This document shows positions 12,906 through 48,455 of a stretch of DNA of 64,000 nt, in pieces. Each line of letters starts with the position of its first letter. The first letter of the stretch is position 1. The stretch spans positions 72,254,501-72,318,500 of the forward strand of contig NC_133182.1 of assembly GCF_049306965.1 (NCBI RefSeq). The letters are read 5' to 3'. The position numbers and the translations under genes are program-made. This stretch comes from Danio rerio. Lineage: Eukaryota; Chordata; Actinopteri; Cypriniformes; Danionidae. The notes under the pieces are model-generated. The model saw only the letters and a program-made list of their open reading frames with translations. It was not told the origin of the DNA and did no database searches.

Positions 12906-15129
12906 AATTTAATAAGCCAATATAATATAATTCACTAAAGTAATCGGTAAGACTTTATTCCAACCCGGGCTCATTGTGGAAACGTAGCCCCGCGGACGTT
13001 TCTGTGGACCGCGATTTACGTCCCGGGAGGTACGTATTCGAGCGTTTTTTTGTTTTCGCGGATCCGTGAGAGGCCGCTGTGCGCGCTTTTTCGCGTCTCG
13101 GGCGCGCGCCTCTCGGGAGAGCGCGGCGTTCACGCCCGCGCCGTTCTCGCGCGAATAGCCGCCGGATCGAGAAAAAAAAAAAAAAAAAAGCAAAAGCCCT
13201 CATCTTCGATTTCGACCGCGTTCTCGCCCTCATTTTCCGGATTCCGTTTTTTTGTCTTACCTGATTTCCGGAACCCGATCCCGGTCGTCGTCCACCGCAG
13301 CCGACTCCAGCTCGTCCTCCTCCTCCTCCAGGGCCTCCGCTGATGCAACGCTGTGAGCTAGGCGGACAAACTGATTGCGTCGGGAAAGCCCTCCACTCGG
13401 AGGCGAGCCGTCGGCCGGCAAGCGCGAAGAGGAGGGGCGGAGCGGCGCCACACCGCCCGCAGCGTTCGCTCGAAAAAAACCAAACGCGGCCTTTACGTAC
13501 CTCCTGCCACATAAATCGCGGTCTCCAGAAACGTCCGCGGGGCTACATTTCCACAATGATCTTGGGTTGCTTTATTCAGGGTGTCTGTGGGGTCTTAAAA
13601 AGTATTAAAGTAACATAAATCAGTTATGAGAAAATTAAGGCCCGTAAAAGGTATTAAAAAGTCTTAATCACATTTTTACGAGGTCTGAAATTGTGTTCAA
13701 GCGTTGTCCAAAGTGTCTGACTCCAAAAAAAACATAAATATATTTACTTTCCTTTTAATATTAACGGCGTGTTCGATCCACGCAATTGGTTTGGGCCGGG
13801 CGCGTCTGGCCAAGCTCCTTCATCTGCATGATGACTTGTAATTTGCGACAAACACGGGTAGGTGATGTGTCGCTTTCCACATGTAGTGAAACCATAGAGC
13901 GAAACAGACAGCAAAATGGGAAAACTTAAGTTTGCAAACTCCTGGTTGGAGAATTATGAGTTTAAACAGTGGCTGAATTACAAGTTTCAACAGTGGTTGA
14001 ACTAGGTATTGCACTCCTGGATCAAAACAAACCCAAGCGCAGGTTGCCAAATTGAGAACCAACAGAAGCAAATGATTTAAACCGCGTTCAGAATAAAAGC
14101 AATGGCACCCAAAAGAAAAATATTCTCCATATTACAGTTTTTTTATTATTATTATTATTGTTTTGCCACAAGTTTCAGAACCCTGATGTCAATTTTTAAA
14201 ACTCCAGACACAAAACTCTAAACACTCATTACTTTCAACACAGGCTCTCTAGTGTTCAAAACTCTGCATGCTGTGTTTATTTCCTTAAGGAAGCTTGTCG
14301 CTTAAAACAACCGCGTAATTTATTCTTTCAAGCTTTGTTTCTGAGTTCTGTTGCATGGTTGTGCTCCATTAATTTATTTAACTACAAATGTTTATTAACA
14401 ACTGTTTATGAAGTTAAAGGTTTGATACTGATTAGAACTTGAAGTGGCGACGAGGGCTTAGAATATTCTGAGAAGGTCTTTAAAAAGTCTTAAGAAGTAT
14501 TGAAACTACCTTTAGGATTCCTGCATATACCCTGTTATGTTGATGGTCCCTATTGCACATTTAATTGACTAAAAGTTGCAACTAAAAGCCAATTGCTTCT
14601 CATTTGAGACTGTCTGCTTAATATCTGCTGATACAGCTCCTTAAACAAATTTAACAAGAAACTTTGCAAGTACATGTCAACTTACCCTAACCCTAACCTT
14701 ACAGTCCTACCTATAATCTAATGAGAATTAGTTGGCATGTAGATCCAATGTAACTTTAATTCAACAAAATGCATAAAGAGAACATCAAAATAGAAGGATA
14801 CCAAAAAAATTATTAAATAAAATAATAATCAAATATTATATTTTATTTTCAGGAAAAGACCCTGCAAGGCCCAGTGTGATGTAGAGCAGCAGAAGGAGTA
14901 CATCGAGACTGAGGTTTGGGAACACCATACTAAAGAAGACCTGCAGAAAACACAAGAGGAACAGGTGGAGGACAAAAACCAGGAGGAGCAGATGGAGGAA
15001 AAGAACCAGGAAGAGCTGGATGAGAATCACCAGGAGGAGCAGATGGAGGAGAGACGCCAAGAAGAGCACATGAAGAAAAACCAGGAGGAGCAGGTGGAGG
15101 AAAACGACAGTAGCTCTGCAGAACAATGA
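4255..15129 (+). CDS. lyve1: LYVE1-like hyaluronan receptor, 6 coding exons, 328 aa
   Basis: Single-pass membrane receptor that binds hyaluronan through a Link module on lymphatic and some venous endothelium. Coding exons: 4255-4357, 7004-7166, 7244-7383, 9680-9904, 11765-11843, 14853-15129; all have GT-AG borders and the frame stays open. Residues 1-27 form a signal peptide containing a run of five Met codons. The Link module spans about residues 41-133, with its four cysteines at C64, C88, C109 and C131 and the typical FGWIDEQ and VVPRV stretches. N-glycosylation sequons are seen at N56 and N133. Residues 136-210 are a Ser/Thr/Pro-rich stalk with no cysteine, residues 212-233 a membrane helix, and 237-328 the cytoplasmic tail with the LYVE1-type YIETEVW motif. 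The length is close to human LYVE1 (322 aa). The start ATG has A at -3. The extra cysteine pair that flanks the Link module in human LYVE1 is absent. The family call is firm; the a or b paralogue is not resolved. Confidence 0.95.
4551..7003. repeat. Degenerate tandem array in lyve1 intron 1
   Basis: About fourteen copies of an anchor 'AACATTCTTCAAAATATCTT' (near 4799, 4901, 4993, 5280, 5388, 5561, 5734, 5908, 6080, 6287, 6479, 6640, 6784, 6926), spaced about 100-190 bases, alternating with 'TCTGATGAGCACTGCACCCT'. A larger segment, 4551-4900, is repeated at 5042-5400. The unit is related to the dispersed repeat seen at 11395-11695 and 61085-61300. It runs right up to exon 2. Confidence 0.8.
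7004..7166 (+). CDS. lyve1: lyve1 exon 2, first half of the Link module
   Basis: Exon 2 encodes residues 35-88 plus two bases of R89. It begins with VHPKQA and then ISGVSEAS, which aligns with the start of the LYVE1 Link region. The acceptor lies at 7002-7003 after a pyrimidine-rich stretch. About 6980-7020 matches units of the intron-1 repeat, for example 5650-5690 and 5817-5855. A second in-frame acceptor at 7035-7036 would drop the first 11 residues, but it has a poor pyrimidine tract. The donor at 7167 is GTAAAA. Confidence 0.85.
7785..8320. repeat. (ATTC)n-derived tetranucleotide array, intron 3
   Basis: TTCATTCG/TTTGTTCATT variants over about 490 bases, preceded by a LINE-tail-like stretch (7785-7830, 'ACATTTAGACATTTAGCAG'). 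Open frames rich in FIHSF are translations of this repeat. Confidence 0.9.
8321..8632 (-). mobile_element. DANA SINE split by (ATTC)n
   Basis: A reverse DANA copy with its tail at 8321 and head at 8632. About 60 bases of ATTC-type repeat (8469-8530) sit between its middle and its head, replacing part of the core. Confidence 0.8.
8640..9679. other. Rest of lyve1 intron 3
   Basis: Holds a short (ATTC)n stretch (8640-8700), a DANA 3'-end scrap (8832-8880), a poly-T run at 8964-8985, and AT-rich DNA with 'TTTCACATAT' repeats near 9210-9260. No exon is seen until the acceptor at 9678-9679. Confidence 0.5.
10007..10902. repeat. (ATTC)n-derived array, about 900 bases, intron 4
   Basis: Mixed TTCATTCA, TTTGTTCATT and TTCGTTC units with two pure (ATTC)n cores (about 10105-10180 and 10857-10902). 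The composition matches expanded DANA tails. All overlapping 60-166 aa frames are low-complexity translations. Confidence 0.95.
11395..11695. repeat. Dispersed palindromic repeat (GTTCACCCAAA family)
   Basis: Starts AGGACTGTTCACCCAAA and ends TTTTTGGGTGATATACCCCT, with the self-complementary core ACTATGGAAGTCAATGG. Relatives lie at 25331-25560, 43820-43860, 44340-44480, 44975-45100 and 61085-61300. It is a non-autonomous DNA element common in zebrafish. Confidence 0.65.
12111..12300 (+). mobile_element. tRNA-head SINE, DANA relative
   Basis: Begins GGTGGCACGGTGGCCCAGTG with a tRNA-like promoter (GTTAGC, GGTTCTAGTCC) and is truncated after the core. The same subfamily, reverse orientation, is at about 51640-51815. 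Confidence 0.75.
12301..12830 (+). mobile_element. Non-autonomous DNA repeat (GGCTAATAATTCTGAC family)
   Basis: Ends GGGGGGCTAATAATTCTGAC and contains 'TTGCCATGATGACAGT' and 'TTAGGTTAACTAGGCAAGTT'. A reverse copy is at 26190-26570 and a fragment at 16303-16420. No coding content. An (AT)n microsatellite follows at 12851-12903. Confidence 0.7.
12961..13569. mobile_element. CpG-rich TIR element, copy A
   Basis: 609 bases starting CAACCCGGGCTCATT and ending with its inverted counterpart. The long TIRs (about 70-80 bases) share CCCCGCGGACGTTTCTG and GGTACGTA. A perfect 8-base target duplication CTTTATTC flanks it (12953-12960, 13570-13577). The interior is strongly GC- and CpG-rich, unlike the surroundings. 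No recognisable protein; the 185-residue minus frame is compositional. Superfamily unknown. Confidence 0.85.
13577..14534 (+). mobile_element. hAT-type element with BED-like N-terminal remnant
   Basis: The ends are CAGGGTGTCTGTGGGGTCTT and the inverted CAGGGTATATGCAGGAATCC. At 13916 an ATG opens MGKLKFANSWLENYEFKQWL and stops after WLN at about 14005. This resembles the N-terminus of hAT/BED zinc-finger transposases (MGKCKF..WL..), as recalled. The rest of the transposase is missing, so it is a deleted derivative. It is inserted inside the GTTGATGGTCCC repeat. Confidence 0.65.
14535..14830. repeat. GTTGATGGTCCC dispersed repeat, lyve1 intron 5
   Basis: Shares 'TTATGTTGATGGTCCC' with 29925-29945 and a diverged copy at 45635-45680. 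Includes ACCCTAACCCTAACC at about 14684-14698, a chance telomere-like match. Confidence 0.5.
14853..15129 (+). CDS. lyve1: lyve1 exon 6, Gln/Glu repeat cytoplasmic tail
   Basis: Exon 6 encodes residues 238-328. After YIETEVWEHH the tail is six imperfect 8-9 residue units: QEEQVEDKN, QEEQMEEKN, QEELDENH, QEEQMEERR, QEEHMKKN and QEEQVEEN, encoded by 24-27 bp units at roughly 14953-15105. It ends DSSSAEQ before the TGA at 15127-15129. Human LYVE1 has a Lys/Glu/Pro-rich tail but not this array, so the region looks like a coding minisatellite. Confidence 0.9.
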
Positions 15130-15137
15130 TATCCCTG

Positions 15138-15203
<66 letters not shown>

Positions 15204-15356
15204 TGTGTGTGTGTGTGTTTATCAGGCTTCATTGAGTGCGTCTCTTACAGAGGTGTAGTTATGTAATGTACAGTAGGTAATGACACAAATGTGTTTATTT
15301 ATATAGGGAAGCTTGCTGAACTGTGCTGTTTTTGAAAACTATTTTTCTTCATTAAA
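15130..15356 (+). other. lyve1: lyve1 3' UTR with (GT)n and ATTAAA poly(A) signal
   Basis: The stop codon is followed within about 12 bases by a (GT)n microsatellite (about 15141-15219, with one interruption). An ATTAAA signal lies at 15351-15356, and a canonical AATAAA follows at 15608-15613. Which signal is used cannot be decided from sequence. Confidence 0.5.
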
Positions 15357-15659
15357 TAATTTCTGAACTTTGCTTAAAATGTTGGAAATTTAACTGAAAA
15401 AAAAAATTAAGAAATTTTATACATGTGTACATGCGCACACACACACAAATGCATACATATGTATGACTGGAACTGCCCATATGCATTGAACAATCTTATT
15501 GCACACCTTCCAGCCAATCAAAATGAAGAATTGCATATACTGTAAATATGTTTGTATAAAGCTTTTCCCCAAATGCTTTCAACAGGCATTTTTTCAACAA
15601 ATTTTAAAATAAAATAGTTTTAATAAGTAATTTCTTATTTTTAATTTCTTAATTTCGGT

Positions 15660-15926
15660 GAAGTTTTTTCCCTCTCTGCTGTCGCCTCTAGCTTGCATGG
15701 TTTGGGATTGGTAGAGCTACGCATCGATGAATTTGCTCTTCTGTGTTTGGACTCTCAGTATTGATTTTAGACCACACTGAACTGAGCTAAACTGAACTGA
15801 ACTTAAACACTAAAAACTGAACTACTCTGTTCCAATTACTATGACCATTTATGTTAGGCTGCTTTGACACAATCTACATTGTAAAAGCGCTATACAAATA
15901 AAGCTGAATTGAATTGAATTATAATA
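15660..15926 (+). mobile_element. Non-LTR retroelement 3' end with (GAATT)n tail
   Basis: Shares 'GCTGCTTTGACACAATCTAC' and 'GTGAAGTTTTTTCC' with 52550-52800, and ends in GAATT repeats, a LINE/SINE type 3' tail. 5' truncated; no coding part remains. Confidence 0.6.
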
Positions 15927-15934
15927 ATTTATTT

Positions 15935-16294
15935 GGTCCCGCTTTATATTAGGTGTCCTTAACTAATATGTACTTACACAGAAATTCATAATTAGTTACA
16001 ATGTATTAATTGTGTAAATACATGTATTTACTGTGTACTTATGCTTGATTAAATACCTGTATGTAATGACATCTGTAATTAACTTCTGTAATTACATTTG
16101 TAAATACACTGTTGACCATCCCTTACACCTCAACACACCCTTAAACCTACCCACACCTGTCCATAACCCTACCCCTATCCCAACTCACGAGCACCACAAG
16201 TGTTCTCAAATACATTATGAACACAGTAAGTACATTGTATTTATTTTTTGATGCGAGTACATAGTAGTTAAGGACACAATATAAAGTGGGACCA
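15935..16294. mobile_element. TIR element, 360 bases, 8-bp target duplication
   Basis: The ends are GGTCCCGCTTTATATTAGGT and its inverted match; the duplication ATTTATTT is at 15927-15934 and 16295-16302. It is followed at once by 'TTGCCATGATGACAG', so it landed in a copy of the GGCTAATAATTCTGAC repeat. Non-coding. Confidence 0.8.
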
Positions 16295-16777
16295 TTTATT
16301 TTGCCATGATGACAGCACAAAATATTTGACTTATTTTGCAAGATACTAATATCCAGTTTAAAGTTAAATTTAAAGGCCTTAACATATTATTGGAAATACT
16401 GTGAAAATTTTGTGTGTGTGCAAAAAAAACATAACATAACAGGTAATATGACATGGGATTTTATTTACTAAATATAGTATTTATTTACTATAACAATTCT
16501 TGGTAAAACTTTATAATAACTACACACTATAAATCATTTATTAAGCATTAGCAAATATTGAATTCATTATCTGTTAAGCGTTAACTCTACATTAATAAAC
16601 GTTAGTAAGCAGTTTATAACTGCAGCTATAAATGCTCTATTCTTGACTTACAAACATATTTAAAATGTGCTTAATAATTGTATTTTCATACTTCGTTAAT
16701 GATTTATTTTCAATAATAAATTAAATATTGCATTGTTTACAAACTAGTTGTATTTAAGAGTAGTTGAGGGTTTTTAG

Positions 16778-16972
16778 CAGGGGTCACCAATCTCGGTCCT
16801 GGAGGGCCGGTGTCCCTGCAGGGTTTAGCTCCAGCTTGCCTCAACACACCTGGCTGGATGTTTTAAGTATACCTAGTAAGACCTTGATTATCTTGTTCAG
16901 GTGTGTTTGATTAGGGTTGGAGCTAAAATCTGCAGGACACCGGCCCTCCAGGAACAAGTTTGGTGACCATTG
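16778..16972. mobile_element. Small palindromic element (CCTGGAGGGCC family)
   Basis: Starts CAGGGGTCACCAATC, ends TTTGGTGACCATTG, with an exact 8-base target duplication GTTTTTAG (16770-16777, 16973-16980). A hAT-type MITE; related copies are at 31925-32116, 37965-38156, 40562-40755 and 40762-40944. Confidence 0.85.
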
Positions 16973-17621
16973 GTTTTTAGTATCATTCAGAATGAGTTAG
17001 TAAATGATTAATAAACTATTGAAATCAACGTTTATATGTCTTACTATTCAGGCATATATGGTCACTATGTATGTTAATAAATGCTTTATTTACTTCACTT
17101 CATCTAGTTTTGTGACCTAATCTAAAGTGAGGAATATTTATGCTTTATAAACCCCTTATAAATGACAAATAAAGGCTCAGTTAAATTCCAAACAGGAAAA
17201 ATGACATTATTCATTCCTATTCATTTAAAGATACACAAATGAAACTGTTCTTCAAATGAAAAATACATTTTTAAACCTTATCTAAAAAAAAATCACTGTA
17301 GAGTTTAAACATTGCATCTTATTATATTGTTAAATTATTATATTGTTGTTGTTGTTTTATCCAGTTTTTATGTCGTATTTTGACAGTCCAGTTATTTGGC
17401 ATTGTTTAAACTTTACAGTAAGTTTACTTTTCAGAAAAGATTGCAAAGATTATTGTTTTTTGATACCGAGCCTTCAATAGTCATTTATAAGGGGTTTATA
17501 AAGCATAAATAGTCCTCACTTTAGATTAGAAAAACTGCATGAAGTTGAATCAATAAAGCATTTATTAACATATAACTATTAACTATTAGTATATGCCTGA
17601 ATAATAAGATATATAAATGTT

Positions 17622-17987
17622 TACATTTACATTTAGTCATTTAGCAGACGCTTTTATCCAAAGCGACTTACAAATGAGGACAAGGAAGCAATTTACACAA
17701 CTATAAGAGCAACAATGAATAAGTGCTGAAGGCAAATTTCAGGTCTGTAAAGTCTGAGAAGGAAAGTATTAGTAATTTTTTTATTTTTTTATTTTTTGGG
17801 TACAGTTAGTGGTATATCCAGAGAGGCAATTGCAGATTAGGAAGTGAAGTGGAGGCTAAATAGTTGAGTTTTTAGTTGTTTCTTGAAAACAGCGAGTGAC
17901 TCTGCCGTTCTGATGCAGTTAGGGAGTTCATTCCACCAACTGGGTAGATTGAGCGTGAGCGTTTGCGAAAGTGATTTCTCCACTCTG
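17622..17987 (-). mobile_element. LINE 3' fragment inside the foldback arm
   Basis: Contains the fish LINE-type 'CATTTAGCAGACGCTTTTAT' block in reverse orientation with an ATGTAA-type tail. Flanked by AAATGTT on both sides (17615-17621, 17988-17994), splitting the right arm. Confidence 0.7.
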
Positions 17988-18589
17988 AAATGTTGATTTC
18001 AATAGTTTATTAATCATTCGGAATGATCCTAAAAACCCTCAACTACTCTTAAATACAACTGGTTTGAAATAATGCGATACTTAATTTAATAATGAAAAAT
18101 AAATCATTAACAAATTAGGAAAATACAATTATTAAACACATTATATAGGTGCTTATAAGTCAAAAATACAGCATTTGTAGCTGCATTTATAAACTGCTTA
18201 CTAACGTTTATTAATGTAGAGTTAATGCTTAACAGATAATGAATTCACTAGATGCTAATGCTAAGTAAATTATTCATCGTGTGTAGTTTTTAAAAAGTGT
18301 TACCCAATTCTCAACACTTTCTCATTTATAAAACTCTTTTCTACACATGAATCAAAAAGAATCACATTTTTAGCAATCAGTATTTGTAAAATTTGTATCT
18401 GGCTAACTTATTCAAGGAATACATACACTGGCTTCGGAAAACACACTGATAAAAAAAAATACACATATCACACATTAAAAATAATAGTTTAAAAGCAATA
18501 TTCTTCCATGTTACAAGCCTTACATATGCACATTTTCATACATATATTTTGTTTGTTATGTTTGTTAGTTACACTTTTAGAAATAAAGG

Positions 18590-19760
18590 TAGAAGGCTGT
18601 CACTGCCTCCTGAAAATAACTGCTTAAACCAGACTAAGCTGATTGGCTGGTATTAGTTGGTTGCCTGGCCTGGTTTTAGATGGGTTTGAGCCATTTCCAG
18701 GCTGGTTCCAGCCATTTCCAGCCTGGTCTTAGCTAGTCAGACCTATAAAAAACAAGAATCGTCTTCAAGGCATTGTTAATTTCTGCGAAAAAAAAAATTT
18801 CAGAGTGACCTTGTGAGGTCTTGCATCCTATTACGAACAGCAGGTGTTGGGGATGGCACATTAAATACACTCCTTAAACAAATATTTTGAGTGGATGCCC
18901 CTTTGGCGACATCTAAGGATAATAAGATCTAAATCATTATGTTTACTTTTGTGCCTGAAGCCATTCAGTTACGTAATAAATGTAGTTAATCGATGGATTA
19001 TTATTTATTATTATTCAAATGATCATTGTTATTGAATTATTTTTTTTTTTTTTGTTTGTGTACTTGATGTTAAGTGTGTGTGTTTAGTGTGTTAAGTGTG
19101 TCATTCTTATTATATTTGAAGCACCACCATGTCAGAATGAATTGCCCCAAGGGGATTACTAAAGCTTTAAACTTAAACTCAGAACTTAAACTTAAACTCA
19201 GAACTCAGACTAATACACAACGTAACGTAAGACGCACAACTAACGCAGCACTCTGCGCTGGACTTAAGACCTGCTTTTAGCTGGTCAATTGTGCAGTTTA
19301 TTTTTAGTTCCTCAAAACAGCAACTCACCAACAATGCACCTTAACAAACCTTCTTTAAAGACCAGAACACACATGAGCCCACAAAGCCGCACCAATGGAT
19401 TTACTATTTAAACAATGTGATGCAAAACGGGAACATTAGAGTTGAACTGATCTGAAAATAGCAACAAATGGCGACCAATAAGGTCTTGTGCACTATTGTG
19501 CTGGTTGTAGCTATATAGCGCCCTTAGACCGGGAGATGACCAGCTAAAACCAGCCTAGCCAGGCTTGGAACCCAGCCAAAACCAACTATGTCCAGCTTAA
19601 ATCGGGCTGGTCACGCTGGTTTCAGCTGGACATTTCCCAGCCTAACCAGTTAAACCCTTCTAAAACCAGGCTGGTCGACCAGCTTAAATAAGCCTAGTTG
19701 GCTGGTGTTAGCTGGTTGACCAGACTAGACATAGCTGGGGGGTTTTTTCAACAGGGTGGG
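18590..19760. repeat. CCAGC-rich palindromic element interrupted by other DNA
   Basis: 18600-18745 and 19520-19740 hold complementary GGCTGGTTTTAG/CTAAAACCAGCC runs of the family seen whole at 38281-38664. Between them are unrelated sequence and a family X copy (19330-19510). Confidence 0.55.
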
Positions 19761-19809
19761 GCGGTACCTACTCAAAAGGTGCACTTTTGAACTTGACAGC
19801 TGCACATTA

Positions 19810-21319
19810 GTACCTTTAGGCAGGGTGCGAATTACAGGGAGGTTTGGGGGATTGACCCCCCTAATTAACGCTTGATCACTCCTGAAGGACATCAAAACAA
19901 AATGTATGGGGCATCAGCCTTTCAATAGTAAGGAATAGCTTTCTCTGATCTTTGGTCTTTATATGAAACATTAATAATTAAAAATGTATAATACAGTATA
20001 CATCTGACCACCCTCTATAATGGTTCATACCATTGTAAATGCAAAATCGCCCCATTCAGTGCTAAGAAAATGATTATGTATGATTGAAAAGTCTGAAACT
20101 GGCATTTCTAGATCCCCGGTAGACATCTTCCAGTAAGTATTTACAAAACACATTTCTTTTAAAATAGGTGTTTATATCTGCATGTAGCCTTAAAAAAAGA
20201 CATAATTTGTATAGTTTGATCAACAATGACCAATAAAAGAGTCACTAAATATCCATCAAAACACTGAAAACGTGTACATTTTATTAATAAATGAGATGTA
20301 TTTCAAATACATTCATAAATTTGATTGACTGAAGCATTTATTAACAAACTACTACCGAAAAAAGTTGACACCCCCGATCGTCAGAATTATTCAAACACTG
20401 CCTTTAGGAAACACTTTTGTAACTTTAAAGTACTGAGGTAGCGTTAGGGGTTTGTTATTTATTTTTATTTTTTTAGGTAGGCCTATTAAAAGGACCTGTT
20501 AGGAACAAAAGAGTAACTTTTGAAAAGTGACCGATTCTAGCTTTATTTCTAAGAGTGTACTTCGTATGTTTATCTCTCGCAATGATGGAATGTTCCAGAC
20601 GTTTCTCTCTTATAAAAGCATCTTCTCTGTGTTTTGATGTTATAGTTGAGAATCTCCACAGGGGGGAGATATTTCCCGCCTAATCTAATGTCAAAAACCT
20701 TCTGAAACGCCCATTTCAAATCACTGCATACAAACAGCGATGTTGATAGCAAACAGCTTAAACATTTCATAAACCATACTAGTTTTTGTTTATGCTACTG
20801 ATGCTAATCTTTTAGGTTTTTAATACTAATATTAGACGGGTTTTGTTCATTTGATATCATTCATGATAATGACTTGTTTTATAACTAGTACTTTTTTATT
20901 AATTTTTACTAGCATTTGTTATTAACGCTACTGTGGCCATTCAGCAGGGGTGCCGCTATGGGCTGTATATAGTGTAATTTATTATATATTATTAATATTT
21001 AATAAATTATATGTTATTATTAAATGGCTTTTTTAATACTTTAAAAAAATATTTCCCTAATGATGATTAACAACATTTGTCAAGACATTTTTAAACTATA
21101 GTTCTGTATAGATATTAAAATAACTTATTTCCAATAACTAAATTATTTTGTCTGCGCCATTAGGGGGAATTATACATCTGAGAAGCAGGGAAAGACTAGA
21201 TACAGTAAATAAACAACATTGCATTTGGGTCCCTAGTGCTTCCATTCCTACAGTATATAAAAATACCAATCATGCATATATGGGCACAAAGAGCTTAGTA
21301 GAGACAATACTATGAACAA
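19810..21319. other. Intergenic DNA between convergent lyve1 and ampd3
   Basis: AT-rich with repeat fragments (CAGGGTGCGAATTAC-like end near 19813). A possible ampd3 poly(A) signal (minus AATAAA) lies at 20978-20983. No rnf141 or other gene recognised. Confidence 0.4.
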
Positions 21320-46869
<25,550 letters not shown>

Positions 46870-47036
46870 CTTAACTTCGGCTGTTCTTGGCGGCCACACT
46901 TCAGATGTGTTATCAGCTATATGTTTGTGTGTGCATGCGTTCGACACGGGCCATGTCCAGTCACACTCTGCCAAACTGCTGTTGTCTGACCTCTGTTTTG
47001 TTTTCTTGGGGTGGTCTCTCCCTCACTCTCTCTCTC

Positions 47037-47044
47037 TATTTAAA
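47037..47044 (-). promoter_or_regulatory. candidate TATA-like box of ampd3
   Basis: TTTAAATA on the minus strand lies about 170 bases upstream of the exon 1 ATG, followed by a GA-rich tract. Its position suits a start site near 47010 and a 5' UTR of about 140 bases. The site is inferred only; mammalian AMPD3 uses several promoters. Confidence 0.35.
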
Positions 47045-47099
47045 GAGGTCGAAAGCCTCACGTCCACAGAGCTACTAATCCTTTGAATATGTCACCACC

Positions 47100-48455
47100 G
47101 CCTGTCAACAAAAAAAGTGACCCTGGATCCTACTGAGAACCGCGTGCATACTGAACCTTGCTCAATCCATCCCCATCACATACATAGATACATACATTTC
47201 TCAACTCTTTAAGCTTTACTACATCACTCTTCCACCCCATAAATCCCCGAGCTGATCTCCGAAACACAACGTCAATGGAATCTGTAACCAAAAGAGCATC
47301 CCCCCACTAGAACAGCCCCTCTAATCCCAGCACTGACCTTGCTTTTAGGCACATATCATTTCAGCCCCAGATAAACAGTCCTACATGGAGCATCATGTCA
47401 CTAAAAGTCCTGAGGTAATCACCCCCTGAATCTGACACCCCCCGCTTACCTCAGAGCTTACATCTGAGTGTTGACAGAAAGGGAGCTGTTCGTGTTGTCC
47501 CAAAGCATGGGAGCATGCCTAACATCTATTTGTATCACATCCATTTGAAACCATTGAGCAAACAAGCCATACAGCTCATTGTCTTCTCAAACACAGCATG
47601 ATCCACTTCTGCATATACACACACACACATGGCCTAATATAGACTGTAAAAGCAAAGGGTTTACCTGTTGTCCTTTATGTTTCGGTAATCGTTCGGTAAT
47701 GCTCCAACTGCAAAAACCCACCCAACCAATGCTGTCAGACCAAGTGCGCGTGGCAGCCTGACCTGAAACTTGGAGACAGGTCACGTGGACGCGCTACAAT
47801 CCTAGTGATGTGTTGGGTATTATTTCAAGCTGCTGGGGCGGGAGCTGGGGGGGAGGAACTGGAAGTGGATTTGTCTGTACGGAATTAAGGTGCAGCTTGA
47901 ATATCTCTCCATCTCTCCCTCGTATCGATCATAGGGACTTCTGGATCATGTGACACTCGGATTTGAGGGTCTGTGCGGTGCAAAGCTTTATGAGAGATTA
48001 ATGCAGTACGGGCAGGTCTTAATGGCTTCAGCTTCAGAGTTGATGAGTATATGAGCTAAACCTCAGCTGCTCAGCTGCGATCTGTAACATAAGCTGTGCA
48101 AGTCTGTTCAAGGGCCTTGCTACAGTACACTGAGGCTGTAAATGCTTGTGTAAATAATGAATGGCTACCACTCTGTTTTCTTGCACCTGTGGGTCTGTTT
48201 GATGAAGCACCGACTGCACAAATTATATCGGGTTGTATATTAGCATTTGAGCATCAAGCTAAAAGAGTTTAACAAAAGAACACCCTTTGTAAGGACACGA
48301 CTTATCCTTATTTAAGATATTTTAGTTTGTATTATATAAAATCAGTAATTATACATAGCACCAAACCCCACCTCTAAACCTAACCGTACTCAGGGACAAG
48401 AAAAACGTACAGTACTAAAAGGTTACGAATTGCTGTGAGATAGCCTTGGTATTTG
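47100..48455. other. Intergenic DNA upstream of ampd3
   Basis: A moderately GC-rich stretch at 47765-47960 with an E-box CACGTG at 47782-47787 and G-runs. It could hold an alternative ampd3 first exon or enhancer, but nothing proves it. No other gene is seen. Confidence 0.3.

Larger units (their letters stand above)
16502..18304. mobile_element. Large foldback element with two nested insertions
   Basis: Starts GGTAAAACTTTATAATAAC; the right end is its inverted counterpart (AAGTGTTACC). The inverted arms extend several hundred bases to 'CTAATCTAAAGTGAGGA' at about 17116 and its complement near 17520. The target duplication is CAATTCTT/CAATTCTC (16494-16501, 18305-18312). The left arm carries the element at 16778-16972 and the right arm a LINE tail at 17622-17987. 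Non-coding. Confidence 0.8.

Noticed and set aside
12955-13618. Overlapping 60-185 residue frames on both strands
   Set aside because: They all lie in the GC-rich core of TIR element copy A, where stop codons are rare. The other three copies do not keep the frames, and Arg/Ser-rich translations occur on both strands.
14684-14698. Telomere-like CCCTAACCCTAACC
   Set aside because: Only two to three units inside a dispersed repeat; not a telomeric array.
15130-21319. rnf141 between lyve1 and ampd3
   Set aside because: Expected from human synteny, but no RING-type cysteine pattern or exon was seen; the interval is transposon-derived.
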